Shown: piece by piece, positions 23,047 through 35,371 of the stretch
Layout: each line of letters opens with the position of its first letter
How positions within the stretch are numbered: position 1 is the stretch's first letter
Origin: Lineolata rhizophorae
Lineage: Eukaryota > Ascomycota > Dothideomycetes > Lineolatales > Lineolataceae
Assembly: GCA_010093515.1 (NCBI GenBank)
Contig: MU001673.1
Coordinates: forward strand, 254,904-318,903
Direction of reading: 5' to 3'
Length of the DNA: 64,000 nucleotides
Notes under the pieces: generated by a model
What the model was told of the DNA's origin: nothing
Databases searched by the model: none
The model's input: only the letters and a program-made list of their open reading frames with translations
Position numbers and translations under genes: made by a program

Positions 23047-24468
23047 GTCGTCCAGAGAGCCGTGGGCGTTGTCACCGTATGAATACTCGGGCTACCCTTC
23101 GTCCCTGTTGGGATGGTTCTTGAAGCGACGACTTTCTTCGGTTTAGCGTCTTGCTTTTTGCCTTTGGCTTTGCGATGTCCCTATAACCTTTCTAAGCAGA
23201 TGTGGCTCCTTGATGTAGAGGTAGTAAGACTGACAAACTCGGCGTCCTTTCTTCTTGGTCTTGCCGTCTTCTCGGGTTTTTAGGCGGCGCTTTTCATCGG
23301 CATCTATCCGGCGTTCATGTTGCTCACAGACGAGACTATGTTTTCATGACTCCCACTTCAGGTTGAGCGGTAGCGCAAAGACTGAGCTTTCTTTCTTCTG
23401 GCGCTTCGGGAAATGCGAGCACGAATGGAGACTAGGGAACAACGAGAAAAGGGCTCAGGTTGGTGGAGGTTAGAATGATGGGAGTGTGTGTATGCCGGTT
23501 CTGGTGTAGCTCCGGGTGCCGTGTGGGTGCCTATTGTTTGGCTTTAGAAAGTTCACGCAGAAGCTCCAGCAATGATACGCGCGTTACGGAGTAGTGCGTC
23601 AGCCTCTCGTCACCTAGCACGGCAAATGAGGCAGTCGTCGGCAGCAGATGTTCGCGGGTGCGTGATGCCGATTGCGTACGCCCGCGTGCCTGTGGCGGAG
23701 ATAGGCCAGCCACAACGACGAGAAATCCGGTGGCACGGAGTAAGCCGCGCCAAGCCACGCAAGCCCGCCGACTCGTCGTCCAAACGTGGTGCCCCGGTCG
23801 TGAGCCCCACGCCCGAAGCTGCCTAGCGCCGCCAACAAGCTTTCGCTCGCACGGCAATCTCCAGACGCGCTGCAGGCCGGTTCCCGGTCGCGCCTGCGCG
23901 AGCGCTGGTCGCTCGCCAATTGACGTTGGAGGCGTTTCTGCGGGCGCGCGGTCGTCCATGCCAGACGCCTAGAGCAGAATGCCGCCGCCCGGTGCCGCTT
24001 CTCGTCCAAGAGCCCGCCCTCGCCTGCGCCCCCTTCTCGAGATTACTGAGCGTTTCAATTGCTCGAAGCGAGTGCTGCGAGACGCATTCATTCCGCTGTG
24101 GGTAGAGGCTCGCTCGCGTGCCGCGGGTAAAACGCTCTTGCAGCAGGTACACGACCGGGCATTTCCTCCGCTGCCGAACAGGTGCTGTCAAATGCCGCCT
24201 CTGTTTCGAAGCGCTCGCTAGCGCCGACTCGTCTTCGTCATTGACCGGGGCATTCCACCCTCCCGCTCACCCCGCCGGACTCCCAGCCCTGCGTTCAGGC
24301 GCCTCGGCCAACGCACCACGCCGTCTGCGAATCAATAAGAATCCCAGCTCGGCAGAGCTTGTCTGCCATCTCCTTTCGCTCTACATATCGACTTTGCGAG
24401 ACGCGACGAGCTTCGAGGAAGAAACGACGAGGAGACCTCGAGGAGCGGGCCTTAAACAACACTTCAAC
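23047..24468. other. Intergenic, no gene seen
   Basis: 3' region of the transporter followed by the leader of the next gene. The palindromic 9-mer TACGGAGTA is at 23585-23593. ORFs in 23,530-24,200 overlap each other on both strands and have no recognisable domains. Confidence 0.5.
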
Positions 24469-25313
24469 ATGCGCGCGTTCACTCGGCAACGGCCGTTCGT
24501 CCCCTCCACCCTCTTTATCAGCACCCTTGCCGCCGCCTTGTTTTGCCAGTCAACAACAGCGTTCCCAGTGCGGACATCGTCCCGCGAGTGCCGCTGCCTA
24601 GCCGTCTCGTCCGACGGCGACGACGTCGGCATGGTCACCTCGGACGCGCTCGACCTGCGACTTCAAGACGCCTGCCTCGACCTCCTCCACTTCAGCACCG
24701 TCGGCGACGACTTCCAGAATGACGACGACCGCAAGTACAGCGACATCCTCAAGGGCCTGCTCAAAGGCGACGGGGTGCCGCAGCCGGCGCCGCCGGACGT
24801 TCTTGAAGCCTTCGCGCCGCATAATATCGAGGGCGTGAGCTCGGTCGCGCGGGAGCAGGAGCTCCTCGTCACGGGGAGCGGTGGCAGCAGGATGTATTGC
24901 CGGCCCGTCCAGGCGGACTACTACCGGGAAAACGTGGAGACGTCGTCGATATTCTGCCTCGAGAGTTTCATCCCGATTCCGATCGTGCTCGGCGTCCTCG
25001 CGCTCGGCTTGCTCTACGAGAGGTTTTCGGAAAGGTCGGTTGCCACATTTCATTTTCTCGTGTTTATTGCGAACTGGTTCGCTTCGCTATTGAATCCTTC
25101 TTGGCGTCGCCCCACCTCGACTGAGTTCACTCAACTGACGCGGTCACTTGCCGCAGTATCCGAGAACGGCGGAGCCGCTCACCATCTAACGCGACCGACG
25201 ACTCGCGGTCCGCTGTCGACGAGAAAGTGGCCGTTTGTTCTCAATACCCTGTGCGCAAGTCAACTACAAATCCGTACACGTACGACAAATACGACGATGG
25301 GCCAGTTATGTGA
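24469..25313 (+). CDS. Small secreted-pathway single-pass membrane protein of unknown function
   Basis: Two exons (24469-25034 and 25157-25313) give 240 residues. The donor is the less common GTCGGT and the acceptor GCCGCAG; the splice is in frame and changes the meaning of the C-terminus to SESIRERRSRSPSNAT..., a credible cytoplasmic tail ending KYDDGPVM. Unspliced reading would run on as implausible sequence to 25392. The protein starts with a signal peptide (FISTLAAALFCQSTTAF). It then has an acidic luminal or extracellular domain with five cysteines (two in the ECRC pair near residue 44) and one membrane segment at about residues 166-184 (FIPIPIVLGVLALGLLYERF). The expected topology is type I. 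I do not recognise the family. An in-frame upstream extension exists, but the ATG followed by a signal peptide is the better start. Confidence 0.7.
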
Positions 25314-28300
25314 TTCTTTTCCAGCTTTGATTGATGAGCATGGACTATCGTTGGTTTTGGGTCGGGCATTTTTAACTAGTTCACGTCCATGATTATGTAT
25401 GTAGAAACATGAATACCAAATGAAAAGTTTGTGTATAATATTAAGCAATCCTGTCGCTGCAATATGCAAGGACTCTAGGAATTAATGTTTTAGGATATAA
25501 TCATGTGCTGGATGCCATGTCTGGGCTTGTTTGAGATCTTAGGGAGCAAATACCATGCACGGAGCATTTGTATCAAATTCCACATATCGTTTGTACAATT
25601 CTTCTCCTCTTACAGCTGGATATTATCATCCCATCTCGTCCCATGCTTGAACACGTTTCCACTGCTCTTTTCACTCCCATTTCTTAACAATCCGTCTTCC
25701 CAAGCCTCTTGCAGGGTGGCTGCACGCAGAATGGTATATTCTCACGACGTCGGGATCACCATCGTATACCTCTTCACATTCACTCTCCTCCCGAAGAATT
25801 CGATTTTCGCCCAGCTCTATTGCGTTAAGTTTCAGCCCTAAGACGTGCAGATCATCAATGTTAACGAGGTCGGATATGTCTGCCCACCTTGAAGTAACAC
25901 TATATTCGCCTCAGGCAACAGCAGGAAGACCCCAATTCGATAGAGCCGACCCGATGCCCCACACCTACGGCTACTTCGTGCCGACTACCTTGGCGACGCC
26001 CATCCTGCTCACTCGGCAGAGCCAGGAGAAACCCGGTACGTACCGCAAAGGACAATTTCCGCTAGGCCGCTATTGGCTTTCATATCGGGATCTCTTACGA
26101 AACGGTCAACGACGGCAGGACTGTCGTACACACCTCGTCCAAATGGGAGACCTACCTAGAGACGCCGCAGGGGACCTCGGCAATTCTCTCGGGACTGATC
26201 CATGTCGGATGTTGCTGTAGCCGCGGCTGCCGTGACGGCAGTACCAACCGTTGGCAACGTCACGGCCTTCTATGTCGCGGCGAGGCAGGAGCTTACTTAG
26301 GCCCACACGCGCGAGCACGTAGTTAAGAAGTGCACTGAATCTGGACTTTGACACCGTTGAGCGCCCGCGTGATGAGGAGGAGTGGAAAGTGGTCAACGTT
26401 ACGACCATGTCAACTACTAGGGCGCAAATTGACCAGACAGCCACGCTCAACGAGCTAGCTGAGGTGTACATTGAGAGTCGAGACGGTCCGGATGGAAGTG
26501 ACCAGGGATGCTGAAGCCATAAGTTTGCTAACCACGAGGAATCTAGAGCTTGAGATTGAGATAGAGCAGATTTCAGCGAGCACGAAGGTGCCGAGACCAC
26601 CGCCAGCTTCGGGTTTGCCGCTGGCGCTTCCGTTGTCGTCTTCGATGCCATCGTCGCCGTCGTCGAATTCAGACTTCGTGCTGTCGTTAGCGTCCGAGGC
26701 CTCGACCTAGATGCTCACCAAAAGCAGCTCCGTATGCACCGGTGTAAGCCATGTTCTCTCCATTCTCGGTCCCGAATTTCGATACTAGTCCAGACACAGG
26801 CACACAGCGGCAATGCGAGCCCAGACACAGTTTTGAGACAGTTGACAATTCCCGGAAAGAGAAGCACACTAGCGACGAAGCGGTTGATTTCAAGGCCGGC
26901 GATTACGGTAATGCAAGTATCGTCTCACATGTAGACATATCTAGAATCTGAGTGTTGACCACTTTTCCAGGGACTTAATTCCAATTGTGTTCAAAGGGTT
27001 CTGCTAGTTGAGCGCGCGACGGTATTTGCTATATGTGCGGTGGCGCGATATAAAACGGAGGCCTCTTTTCAGGATTCCCGAGTTTCCTCCAATTCGATGC
27101 TCTACGCTGTCGAATACATCCGTAATGTCGTTACTAGCCAACAATTGCTGCCTTGTAAGTTGTGTCCTCCTAATGCTTGGGCGAGGTCGAGATGCGCATT
27201 GGTAGCCAATCGAAACAGATGGAGGTCAGGTTGAGCGTGCAGCCTTCGGGCATGTGTCCTGGGAGCGGCCCAAGTAGAAATGTACAGCTAGTGTGCTGTG
27301 GACGTTTTCAATCGATAGCCAGGACTTAGACCACGGGAATGAAATCAGATGCAAAACAATCCAAGAAAAAAAAAGGCAGGGAAATTTGCATCACTATTAA
27401 AGTGCTTGAAGTAGACAAGGACAACATGAGACGGCGGAGATTGCTCACTCTATTGGTCGCTTCAGTCGAAGCCCGTGGATTGGCGTTGTTTTAGGGCGCG
27501 ATCCGATTTAATTGATCATTCATGCAAGTCTTGGGTCTGGTCGTTGATTCGAAACTAGCGGCCGCTCCAACTTCGAAGTCGGCACGCACCATAGGCATTG
27601 TCGCTACATAGCACCTGGATCCTTTGGAGGAGTCGTCGTTCTAGAACAATTGCTCTAGCGCTGCTTCAAGCGATACGATGTTCGCGATACGAAAAGGGTC
27701 GTGTATGCATGGCGGGGCGAACCGAAGCGATGGAAGGGCTAAGCTTTTCGCGCGGTCAGACGGAAACGAGCGCCGCGGGCGCGCCTGGCGGTACGGCCGT
27801 CAGGAACGGGCAAGAGGTCGGAGCAAAGGCTCGGCTCTTGTGCCGGCGCTGACAGAAACCCTCTTTTGAATCTAAGGGTCATGAGGTTGGGCGCCTCCCG
27901 CTCTTTATTACTTACTGACAGGAGGCCGGAGCACGCCCCGAAGCAGGTATGCTCCCAAACGTCCTAGGTAGGGCCTCCCGGGGGCCGAGGGTCCGGGCCT
28001 CGGGCGTTAAGGGGGCGGTTTGCGACATTACGACGACTCATTGCACCGCCGCGTTTGGTCAAACATAAAAGGTGGAGACGGCCCCGGGGGCAGCGCGCGG
28101 CGGTCGTTCCGTCGCATTGTCGATTGGACGACATTTTCGAAGAGACGGACGGAAAGCTTGGAAGTGAGCTGCGTCGCAGAGATTTTCTTGCTCCCGCAAT
28201 TGCAGGGTCCTTGGGGAGGAGGCGGGCGGCGGGCGACGGGCGGGATAGGGGAAGGTCGAGGAAATGGCACCGCCGCAGCTTGTGGCCGTGGCAGGGAGCT

Positions 28301-29403
28301 GATAGGGTCGGCCCAGGAATTGCCAAGCGGCCACGACTGGCCGCGACGCGACGGCGGCGGGCGGTGATGGCTGGCCGCCAAGCCCGGGCACGCAAATTGA
28401 GGACGGGGACATGCTCTGCGAGTCTGCCGCGTTCCGCGCGGAGCTGGAAGGGAGGGGTGGCAAAGTCCCGCGTTGCAGGCCTCGCCGCTGCCGGTGACGA
28501 TTGTCTTGTGCTTTCCGAACCTGTGGCAGTACGTACTGTAGCGGCGGGAATGGGAGCGTCACGGGCTGGGCCGCAGGAGGCCGGCGAGCATGATCGACGC
28601 CAGAAGACGCCGTTTGGCGGCAGCCCGGTGGCGGCAGAGCCAGCCGAAAATAGTCGCGGGCTTACGCGTTTGGTGGCGCGCGGCCGAGCCTGCTCATTGC
28701 TCGGCGCCCCTTGTGCCTGGCAGGGACCGGGACGCCACCACGACTGCGTGCGGCTGGGCGTTTTTGGGGGGCGCACCCCGTCTGCAGCTCTTCGGGCGCC
28801 TCACCAAAATCTCCTTCCCCTCTTCACGCTCGCTCCATCCTACGGTGCTCCTGCATCGCCGCTCGGTCCCAGCCCGTCGTCGTGCGCTCCCAGGCCGGCC
28901 GCAGTGGGTTGAGCCCGTCCCTGCCCCTCGTTCTGCGACGTCGCCCACTGTACCTGCGGCGCCGCCTTGGGCCCGCCCGTCCAGATTGCCCCGACCGACC
29001 GCGCCGCGATCCGGGCTGCTGCTCCTGCCTTCCCCGTCGGCCTGCGCCTCGCCGCTCCCCTTTCCTCCTCGACCTTGACACGCCCGCACCGTTGCCCTGC
29101 TTTCACCGGCCGCGCCGCCTGCACCACCTTCGCTCACCACCCCGCGCACGCAGCCGCTCCGCCCATTCGACCTGCGCACCCGCTTCCCCGCAACCTCTCC
29201 ATGACCAGGCCTTGCTCTCTTTGCCCTGCCTGACCAACCCTTGGACCTGTGCCCTGTGACGTCTCATCTGCCGCCCGCACCTCTGGCCCGCGCACTCGGC
29301 CGAGAGCCGTGTCCTCTTCATACCCGACCCGGGCAGGCGTGCCTTCCCACCGTCTGCAACGCCAGCATCACCACCACTCGCGTCCTTCGCGCTCGTCGCC
29401 AGC
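25314..29403. other. Long gene-poor region: AT-leaning part, then GC-rich leader
   Basis: From 25,314 to about 27,500 the DNA is AT-leaning, with a possible gene remnant at 25876-26710. From about 27,700 to 29,400 it turns strongly GC- and CpG-rich and forms the leader of the Kre6/Skn1-like gene; long overlapping ORFs on both strands there are composition artefacts. I see no intact gene. Confidence 0.5.
25876..26710 (+). pseudogene. Possible decayed protein gene, family not recognised
   Basis: The plus strand shows coding-like pieces in changing frames: one with PMPHTYGYFVPTTLATPI, one with GFHIGISYETVNDGRTVV, one with VGNVTAFYVAARQEL and one with GFAAGASVVVFDAIVAVV. The order and the amphipathic, hydrophobic-patterned character of the pieces suggest one former gene that has suffered several breaks, rather than chance ORFs. 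I see no intact splice pattern that connects them. The family is unknown to me and the call rests on sequence texture alone. Confidence 0.3.
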
Positions 29404-31650
29404 ATGGCCTCGCAGTCATCGCCGCGGAGGAACGCCCCGCCGCACATTCGCCTCAATTCCGGCCAAGATGTCATCGTCTACGAGGACGACTCCGCTGCCG
29501 CCAGCAGCCGCCCGCCTCCGCTACCTCAGACGTCGTCGCGTTCGCTGATTCCGGGGCCGGCCTCGCCATCGCCGCTCTACGCCCAGCCCGGCTCCGCCGC
29601 CGAGTCTGCCGAGCTGCTGCTGCCGCCCCAGAAGTCGCGCACGCGACGGTACCGCGATGAGTCGCCCGACATGCGATCACCTAGCCCTTCGCCGTCAAGA
29701 CAGGAGTTCTCACCTTCATCTCGCAGGACTAGCTGGAGTAGCGAGACGAGTCGTGAGAGCAGGGTCAGCCCTTTCGCGTCGCCCTTCGACGACTCGAGAG
29801 CGCCGTCGCGAGCGGGCAGCGATGACGAAGGCGTCAACACCCAGACGGTGTCGGAGAAGTACAACATCTTGCCGTCGGCGGGCCTGCTGCTGTTCCCAGA
29901 AGATGTGGAGAAGGACGACTACCTGCATAATCCTGATCCGAACGACAAGGAAGTCCGTGACTGCGACCTTTTCTCCAGGCGAGCCATGGTGAACGTTGGT
30001 GGTCTGATATTCCTCACCCTCGGGTTGTTGTTCATGTTTATCGGATATCCCGTTTTGTATGTGTCCCTTCCCACTGAAGCATTTGGTCCACTAGAGCAGA
30101 CTGTGTGCTAACCTCGTCGTTCAGCGCATTCTTCAACAATTTAGTTCACCCACAGCCCGTCGGCCCATGCGTCAGCAACCCTCTCTGCATAGAGTTGGGA
30201 AGGAAAGTACCTTTGTTGGAGAATGTGCGCAGGGGCCTCGTTGATCCAGATACGCCCGACTCGGTGATGACACGGAAGAACCACGAAGGCAAGACACAGA
30301 AACTAGTGGTAAGATGGAATGATCCCTCGTATCTTGTATTACGGCCTTGCTGACATAGACTCAGTTCTCCGATGAGTTCAATACTGCTGGCCGGACGTTT
30401 TACGACGATGACGATCCGTACTGGCAGGCTGTCGACATTTGGTACGGAGTGACCCAGGATCTCGAGGTAAGCACTACCCGCATTCGTCCCTTGGCTGCAG
30501 TGCGCGAGACTCGGATAATGATAGTAGAAATCCTATAGTGGTACGATCCGGATGCCGCGACTACCAAAGACGGAGTCCTCACCATTCGCTTCGACGCTTT
30601 CCAGAATCACGGCCTCAACTACCGCTCCGCAATGTTGCAGTCTTGGAACAAACTTTGCTTCAAGGGTGGCCACATGGAAGCCTCTATCTCTCTGCCCGGT
30701 CGCGGCGACACTATCGGCTTTTGGCCCGGCTTCTGGGCGATGGGTAACTTGGGCCGGCCTGGATACGCCGCTACTACCGACGGCATGTGGCCTTACACGT
30801 ATCACGACGAGTGCGACGCCGGCATCACGAAGAATCAGAGCCAGGTTGATGGACTAAGCTCTTTACCCGGCATGCGACTTCCCGCTTGCACATGTAGGAA
30901 TGAGGATCATCCGAACCCTGGCAAGTCGAGAAGCGCACCGGAGATCGACGCTCTCGAGGCTAGCGTGGCCTTTTTGGATCCGCCGCATGGCGCCGGCGTC
31001 GGGTCGGCGTCCCAGAGTTTGCAAGTCGCGCCATTTGACATATTCTGGCGTCCTGATTACGACTTCACTGAAGTCTACGACAAGACTATCAGTGGCGTCA
31101 ATGGCTATGCAGGCGGCGTTTTCCAGCAGGCTCTCTCTGTGGTCAGCAATCTAAACAATGACTGGTACGACGACAAGGCATATCAAACCTATGCCTTCGA
31201 CTACCGGCCTGGCGACGACGGTTATGTGCACTGGTACATCGGTGACGTGGACACGTGGCACATCGACGGTCGTGCTCTTGGTCATAATGGCAATGTCGGG
31301 CCTAGGCCTATTCCCACAGAACCCATGGCCATGATTGTCAACTTCGGTATGAGCAATGGGTTTGCGGAACTGAATCTCACCGGCTTGGCGCCGCTTATGC
31401 CGGCGACGATGAGGGTCGACTACATCCGAATTTATCAGGACGAAGGCGAGGAGATGATGACGTGCGATCCGCCGGAATATCCAACGACGAGTTACATCGC
31501 ACAGCACCCTGAGCCCTATGCGAATCCAAATATGACACTGTGGTATGTTTTTCGCATGTATTGGATGAAAATTGGTCTAACAGCATGTGCAGGGAACAAA
31601 CGAGGTACGACTGGCCAAAGAACTCCCTCGTGGACGGCTGCGACACCTGA
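29404..31650 (+). CDS. KRE6/SKN1-like: Kre6/Skn1-family beta-glucan synthesis-associated protein (GH16 fold)
   Basis: Five exons (29404-30056, 30125-30308, 30365-30466, 30539-31542, 31593-31650) encode 666 residues; all four introns (68, 56, 72 and 50 bases) keep frame. It is a type II membrane protein. A Ser/Pro-rich cytoplasmic N-terminus of about 190 residues precedes one membrane segment at 195-217 (MVNVGGLIFLTLGLLFMFIGYPV). The luminal GH16-like domain follows: FSDEFNTAGRTF, GFWPGFWAMGNLGRPGYAATTDGMWPY, and the catalytic-type motif EIDALE with E448, D450 and E453. The end is a short cysteine-containing tail after a PNMTLW sequence. Kre6 and Skn1 act in the ER/Golgi or at the cell surface in beta-1,6-glucan formation. 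The length agrees with the family (about 660-780 residues). Confidence 0.95.
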
Positions 31651-33389
31651 TCGTGGCGTCGCGGTCTACAGGGGCCTTTTCCCTGTCGTGGCCCTTGTCT
31701 TTTGCGATCACGATGTCTTGGCCATCCAACAATCCCCGGTTTCGACCCAGCCTTTTGTTGACTTTGCATACCGACGATAATGCGAACACGCGACCCCTTT
31801 ATACATCGATCAGACCGGGCCAGCCTCCGAATCAGCTCCTGCTTTCCTAGCTTGTTTTATGGCATCACTGTGCATCAACTTCCTGCGGTCCTAACACATT
31901 CCGAATGAAATGCATCATCGACGGCGTTGGCGCCCCTTTGGTTATTTGCCTTCTGCCTTTTGCGCCAAAGTTTCGACACAGCCGACCTGGATACGTTCGG
32001 TCTTGACCTTACGCAATCCTAGGACAATACTTCCTTGCAGTTTTACGCTCTGTAATATTCCCTTCTGTTTAGGCCACGTTTCGGCAACCACTGTTTTCTA
32101 GATATGTATTCTGCTTGCTTTATTTCATTCCTCCGTGTGCGACTTCCGATGTGGCGATCCGCGAGGTGCGGCGGGCGTTTTCCCTTAGATCCTCATCGGA
32201 CCGTGCTTCTTGCTGTGCAGTTATCAGGATTTCTGCTCGTTTGGCTCCATTGCGCATGAGAGGGCTGGATAATCAACCTCATGCCTAGCTTGCTACCAAA
32301 GTCATTGTTTGCCACCTTAATGAAGGTAGTGTAGCCATCGCAAAGCGTATTTGGAGCCTGGCCATCCTGTTTTACCATCCGTAATGTCTTGTTCTCTCGG
32401 TCTCTCAGCATCTTTTCCTTGCTGTATTCTTTTTGTTTTCCTGGCGACAAAGTGTCAATCCGGCGTGTTGCTTATCTGCTTTTCTCTCTTGTTTGAAAGG
32501 ACTACTGCTTTTTGGTTTTCTCTTTTCCTTTTACCTTTTTGCTCCTAGCGAACTAGACCGGGCGGACAAACGGACCCGACACACGACTGGCTGGTGCTGC
32601 GGTGTTTCTGAGCTGTGCATTCTTTTCCTTTTTCCTCTTTTACTGTTCGGTCTTGTAGGGCGGTACCTTGTCTATTCAGTTTGTCAAAAGCGCCGGAAGG
32701 GTGAGCGGGAGGGAGTATGAGCGCGGGAAGGAACGTTGGTTGTGGGAAAAGGAGATGGAGCAAGTTGATGGAGAGGGCACGACTGTCGTGCTCATAGGAA
32801 GATAGTGTTGAGGAGTGAAATACGAAAACTATTTAAACGTACTGTTCCATATTGTTACGCGTAAAGTGATAAAACAGATTTCGATGCAGCAGTAGCGGAC
32901 ATAGAGGTGAAGATGGTTACACAGTATTGAGTGTCTTACGATTTTGCGGACATACAAAATACTTGTAGACTACCTCAACCAGATTTATAAATCTTATTCT
33001 AGTTAAACCGATTGTCGAGTTTTATACTTAAAGACCATAACTGTTACGTTCTTGCAATTACGATCTGTCTAACTCAAGAGAAGGTTAGGATCGCAGCAGC
33101 ATAAACAACTTTCCCGAAAATTCGCCTAAAAAACAACCTCGCGCGCACTGCTCCGGAACAGAAATATATCTATAGTACTGATAAATATCCTATGTAATGA
33201 TTTGAGTCTATGCCATATGCATGCCACGATGAAACGAGGATAGGGGTATCTCCCAAGCGCCAGCTCACTCTTACCTATAAATCTAGCTCGAAATCGTACG
33301 TGCCTTATCTACCAAGACTCCCAATCCAATCTACTCATCTATTCCACGCTCTAGCCCAAACCTTGGTCACTCATCAACCATACACCCGA
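31651..33389. other. Intergenic between convergent genes, no gene seen
   Basis: This is the 3' region of the Kre6/Skn1-like gene and of the carrier gene. It is T-rich in places. A hydrophobic 95-residue ORF at 32433-32720 and others have no supporting features. Confidence 0.5.
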
Positions 33390-35003
33390 TTACACCAAAA
33401 TGACCTCCCGCCCCCCGCCCACATCCAGCAGAATCCTCCTCGCACCACCATCCTCGCTCGCGTCGCCCTCACCCCCGACATCGACAGCGTACTTCCGCCG
33501 CACGAGCTCGAACGCGATGAGCCCGGCGCTCGTGCTCGGCACCTGGCGCGCCGTGCCGCCCAAGAAGCCGCGGTACAGCCAGGCGCGCCAGCCGCCGGCG
33601 CGGCGCGCCTGGGTGGTGCACTGGGCAGCGGTGGCGAGGTAGGCGTGGTAGTAAGTGCGCAGGGCGGCGCGGGCGGGCGAGGGCTGCGACGGAGGGCAGG
33701 CGTGGTGGTGATGGTGGTGAGACCCCTGGTGTCGCAAGGAGGTGGCGTAGTCGATGGCTTCGAGGCGCTGATAGTGTACGGATTGGATGGTGGAGAGTGG
33801 GTAGGCGAGGAGTTGCTGGGCGATGGTGGCGGAGGCGCCGGCGAGGAGGAGAAACGCGGGCTCGAAGGCGTAGTGGGGTATGATAATGGTGTCACTTTCT
33901 AACGGTGCAGGCGAGGAGGAGGAACGGACTTGGTTGCTGCCGCCGTAGTGGTGCCGGAGGAAACCGTAGTAGCCTTGTGATTTGACGGTTTCGAAGGCGG
34001 AGAAGAACAGGGCGGAGCCAACAGAGTCCTTGACGAAGGTGAGGGTCCAGCCCGCGAAGACACCGCGGAGGCCGATGCTGTGCAGTTTGGCGCGGGCATA
34101 GTGCCACATGTCTGATAAAGGCTGTCAATTTACACGTCCTTAACGGATAGGAAGTACGAAGGAGGAGCGAGATCCAAAGGAATAATTCATATAGAAAAGG
34201 GTTTCCACCCTCACCCTTGTATTTGCCCTCGAGCATATCGCTAGTTTTGAACCGTACCTGAAGCGCGTCCAAAGGCGCCGCCACGATGGATTGAATGGCG
34301 CCTGCCGCGAAGCCAGCAGTTAGCGTTGCGGCTACAGGCACCGGAGGATACACTCTCTTGGTGGTTCGGGAGGCTGGCTCGTGTAAGGCGCCTAGTGTCT
34401 GCAGGTATGCGGTGTATAGTACAGCGCCGACACTGAAAGGATAGTCAGTGTCGTAACTTCCAGAGTAAATAGACGGAACAAGGAATTGTCAAGTATCCCA
34501 AAGGGCCTACCTAACGTTCGCAAGCAAAGGCGGCAGAACTTGGTTGGGGATAAACGACCACCCATGGTGTTTGACTGCGTGGACAAGCAGTCCCGGGGTT
34601 GTCGTGCGCCATGACCAGGAGGCGTTCTCTGTGATCCAAGGGTTCACGGCCCTAGCATAGGCCTAAGGAAGCGTCAGGAAGCAGTTCACTATTCTGTCTA
34701 GGAGATTGACATGCCATGTAGCTAATACAGCAAGTTGTCAGCATGAGTTGAGATGAGATAAATCCTGTGACGCGCATGTGTGCAGCCTGGCTGGAGGACC
34801 TACTCCACTCGCGCGCGGAAAAAGGCTTTGACAGGTGCGCGGAAATAGAAGGCCACGAGCTGCGCGCTGAGGGCTCTGATGCCTGCAGCTGAAGCGCCAG
34901 TGGCTGCGTTGGTCTTGGGCCGCTTCTTGCGAGGGTTCCCATGGTCATCGCGAAGGGCACTCCAGTCGTCGCCAGCCGGCGGATCCAGCGGCACTGACGA
35001 CAT
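33390..35003 (-). CDS. Mitochondrial-carrier-family protein, divergent and longer than usual
   Basis: Four exons on the minus strand (35003-34804, 34651-34511, 34432-34215, 34111-33390) encode 426 residues; phases match at each junction. Exon 2 uses the acceptor CTATGCTAG, as an earlier TAG would place a stop in frame. The carrier signature appears as APLDALQVRFK (repeat 1-2 region: P-x-D, then R) and less well as YPLSTIQ, with FAGWTLTFVKDSVGSALFFSAFETVK typical of the even-numbered helices and GFLGGTARQVPSTSAGLIAFELV near the end. Family members are usually about 300 residues. Here there is an extra Lys/Arg-rich N-terminus (NPRKKRPKTN) and a six-histidine run followed by a Pro/Ser loop. The likely place is the inner mitochondrial membrane; the substrate is unknown. 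It shares a short divergent promoter with SPT16. Confidence 0.85.
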
Positions 35004-35371
35004 ACTCCGTCATTTGTCGACTGGCGTGCTGTGGCAGCTCTGCTTGTGAGATTGCGATTACGGAACGAAGTCCTGGGAACACCTACATATTCACTCTCAT
35101 CTGCTAGAGGCCGGCGTCGGGGTCGTCGCGTCAGCGTGCCCCGGAATATTGGTTCCGCCGAAGAGCGCGCTACCGTCGCGTCGCCATTCTTGCGCTCTGC
35201 CTGCTGCCCGCGCCGGTCCATCGTCGCTGATATTTTCTGTGCCCTTTCTGCCCGTCTCTCTTTCCCTCCTCACCTTCTGCGCCAGCCCTTTGTGGGTACG
35301 TCGGCCGGCCCGCTATATCTTCGAGTTCGACTTGGACGAATCCACTTCGAACCCGCCAACGACGGGACGCC
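35004..35371. promoter_or_regulatory. Divergent promoter between carrier gene and SPT16
   Basis: Only 368 bp separate the ATG of the minus-strand carrier (35003) from the ATG of SPT16 (35372). Both core promoters must lie here. A CT-rich stretch at about 35,250-35,290 precedes the SPT16 start. No TATA box is evident. Confidence 0.7.

Noticed and set aside
28055-28912. 285-residue plus-strand ORF with long partners on the minus strand
   Set aside because: All frames are open because of high GC; Arg-rich product without recognisable features.
32433-32720. Hydrophobic 95-residue plus-strand ORF
   Set aside because: Its hydrophobicity comes from T-rich DNA in the 3' region of the Kre6/Skn1-like gene; no conserved pattern.
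33374-33895. Ser/Thr/Pro-rich ORFs overlapping the last exon of the carrier gene on both strands
   Set aside because: They are shadows of the carrier coding sequence, whose frame is supported by family motifs and four matching splice junctions.
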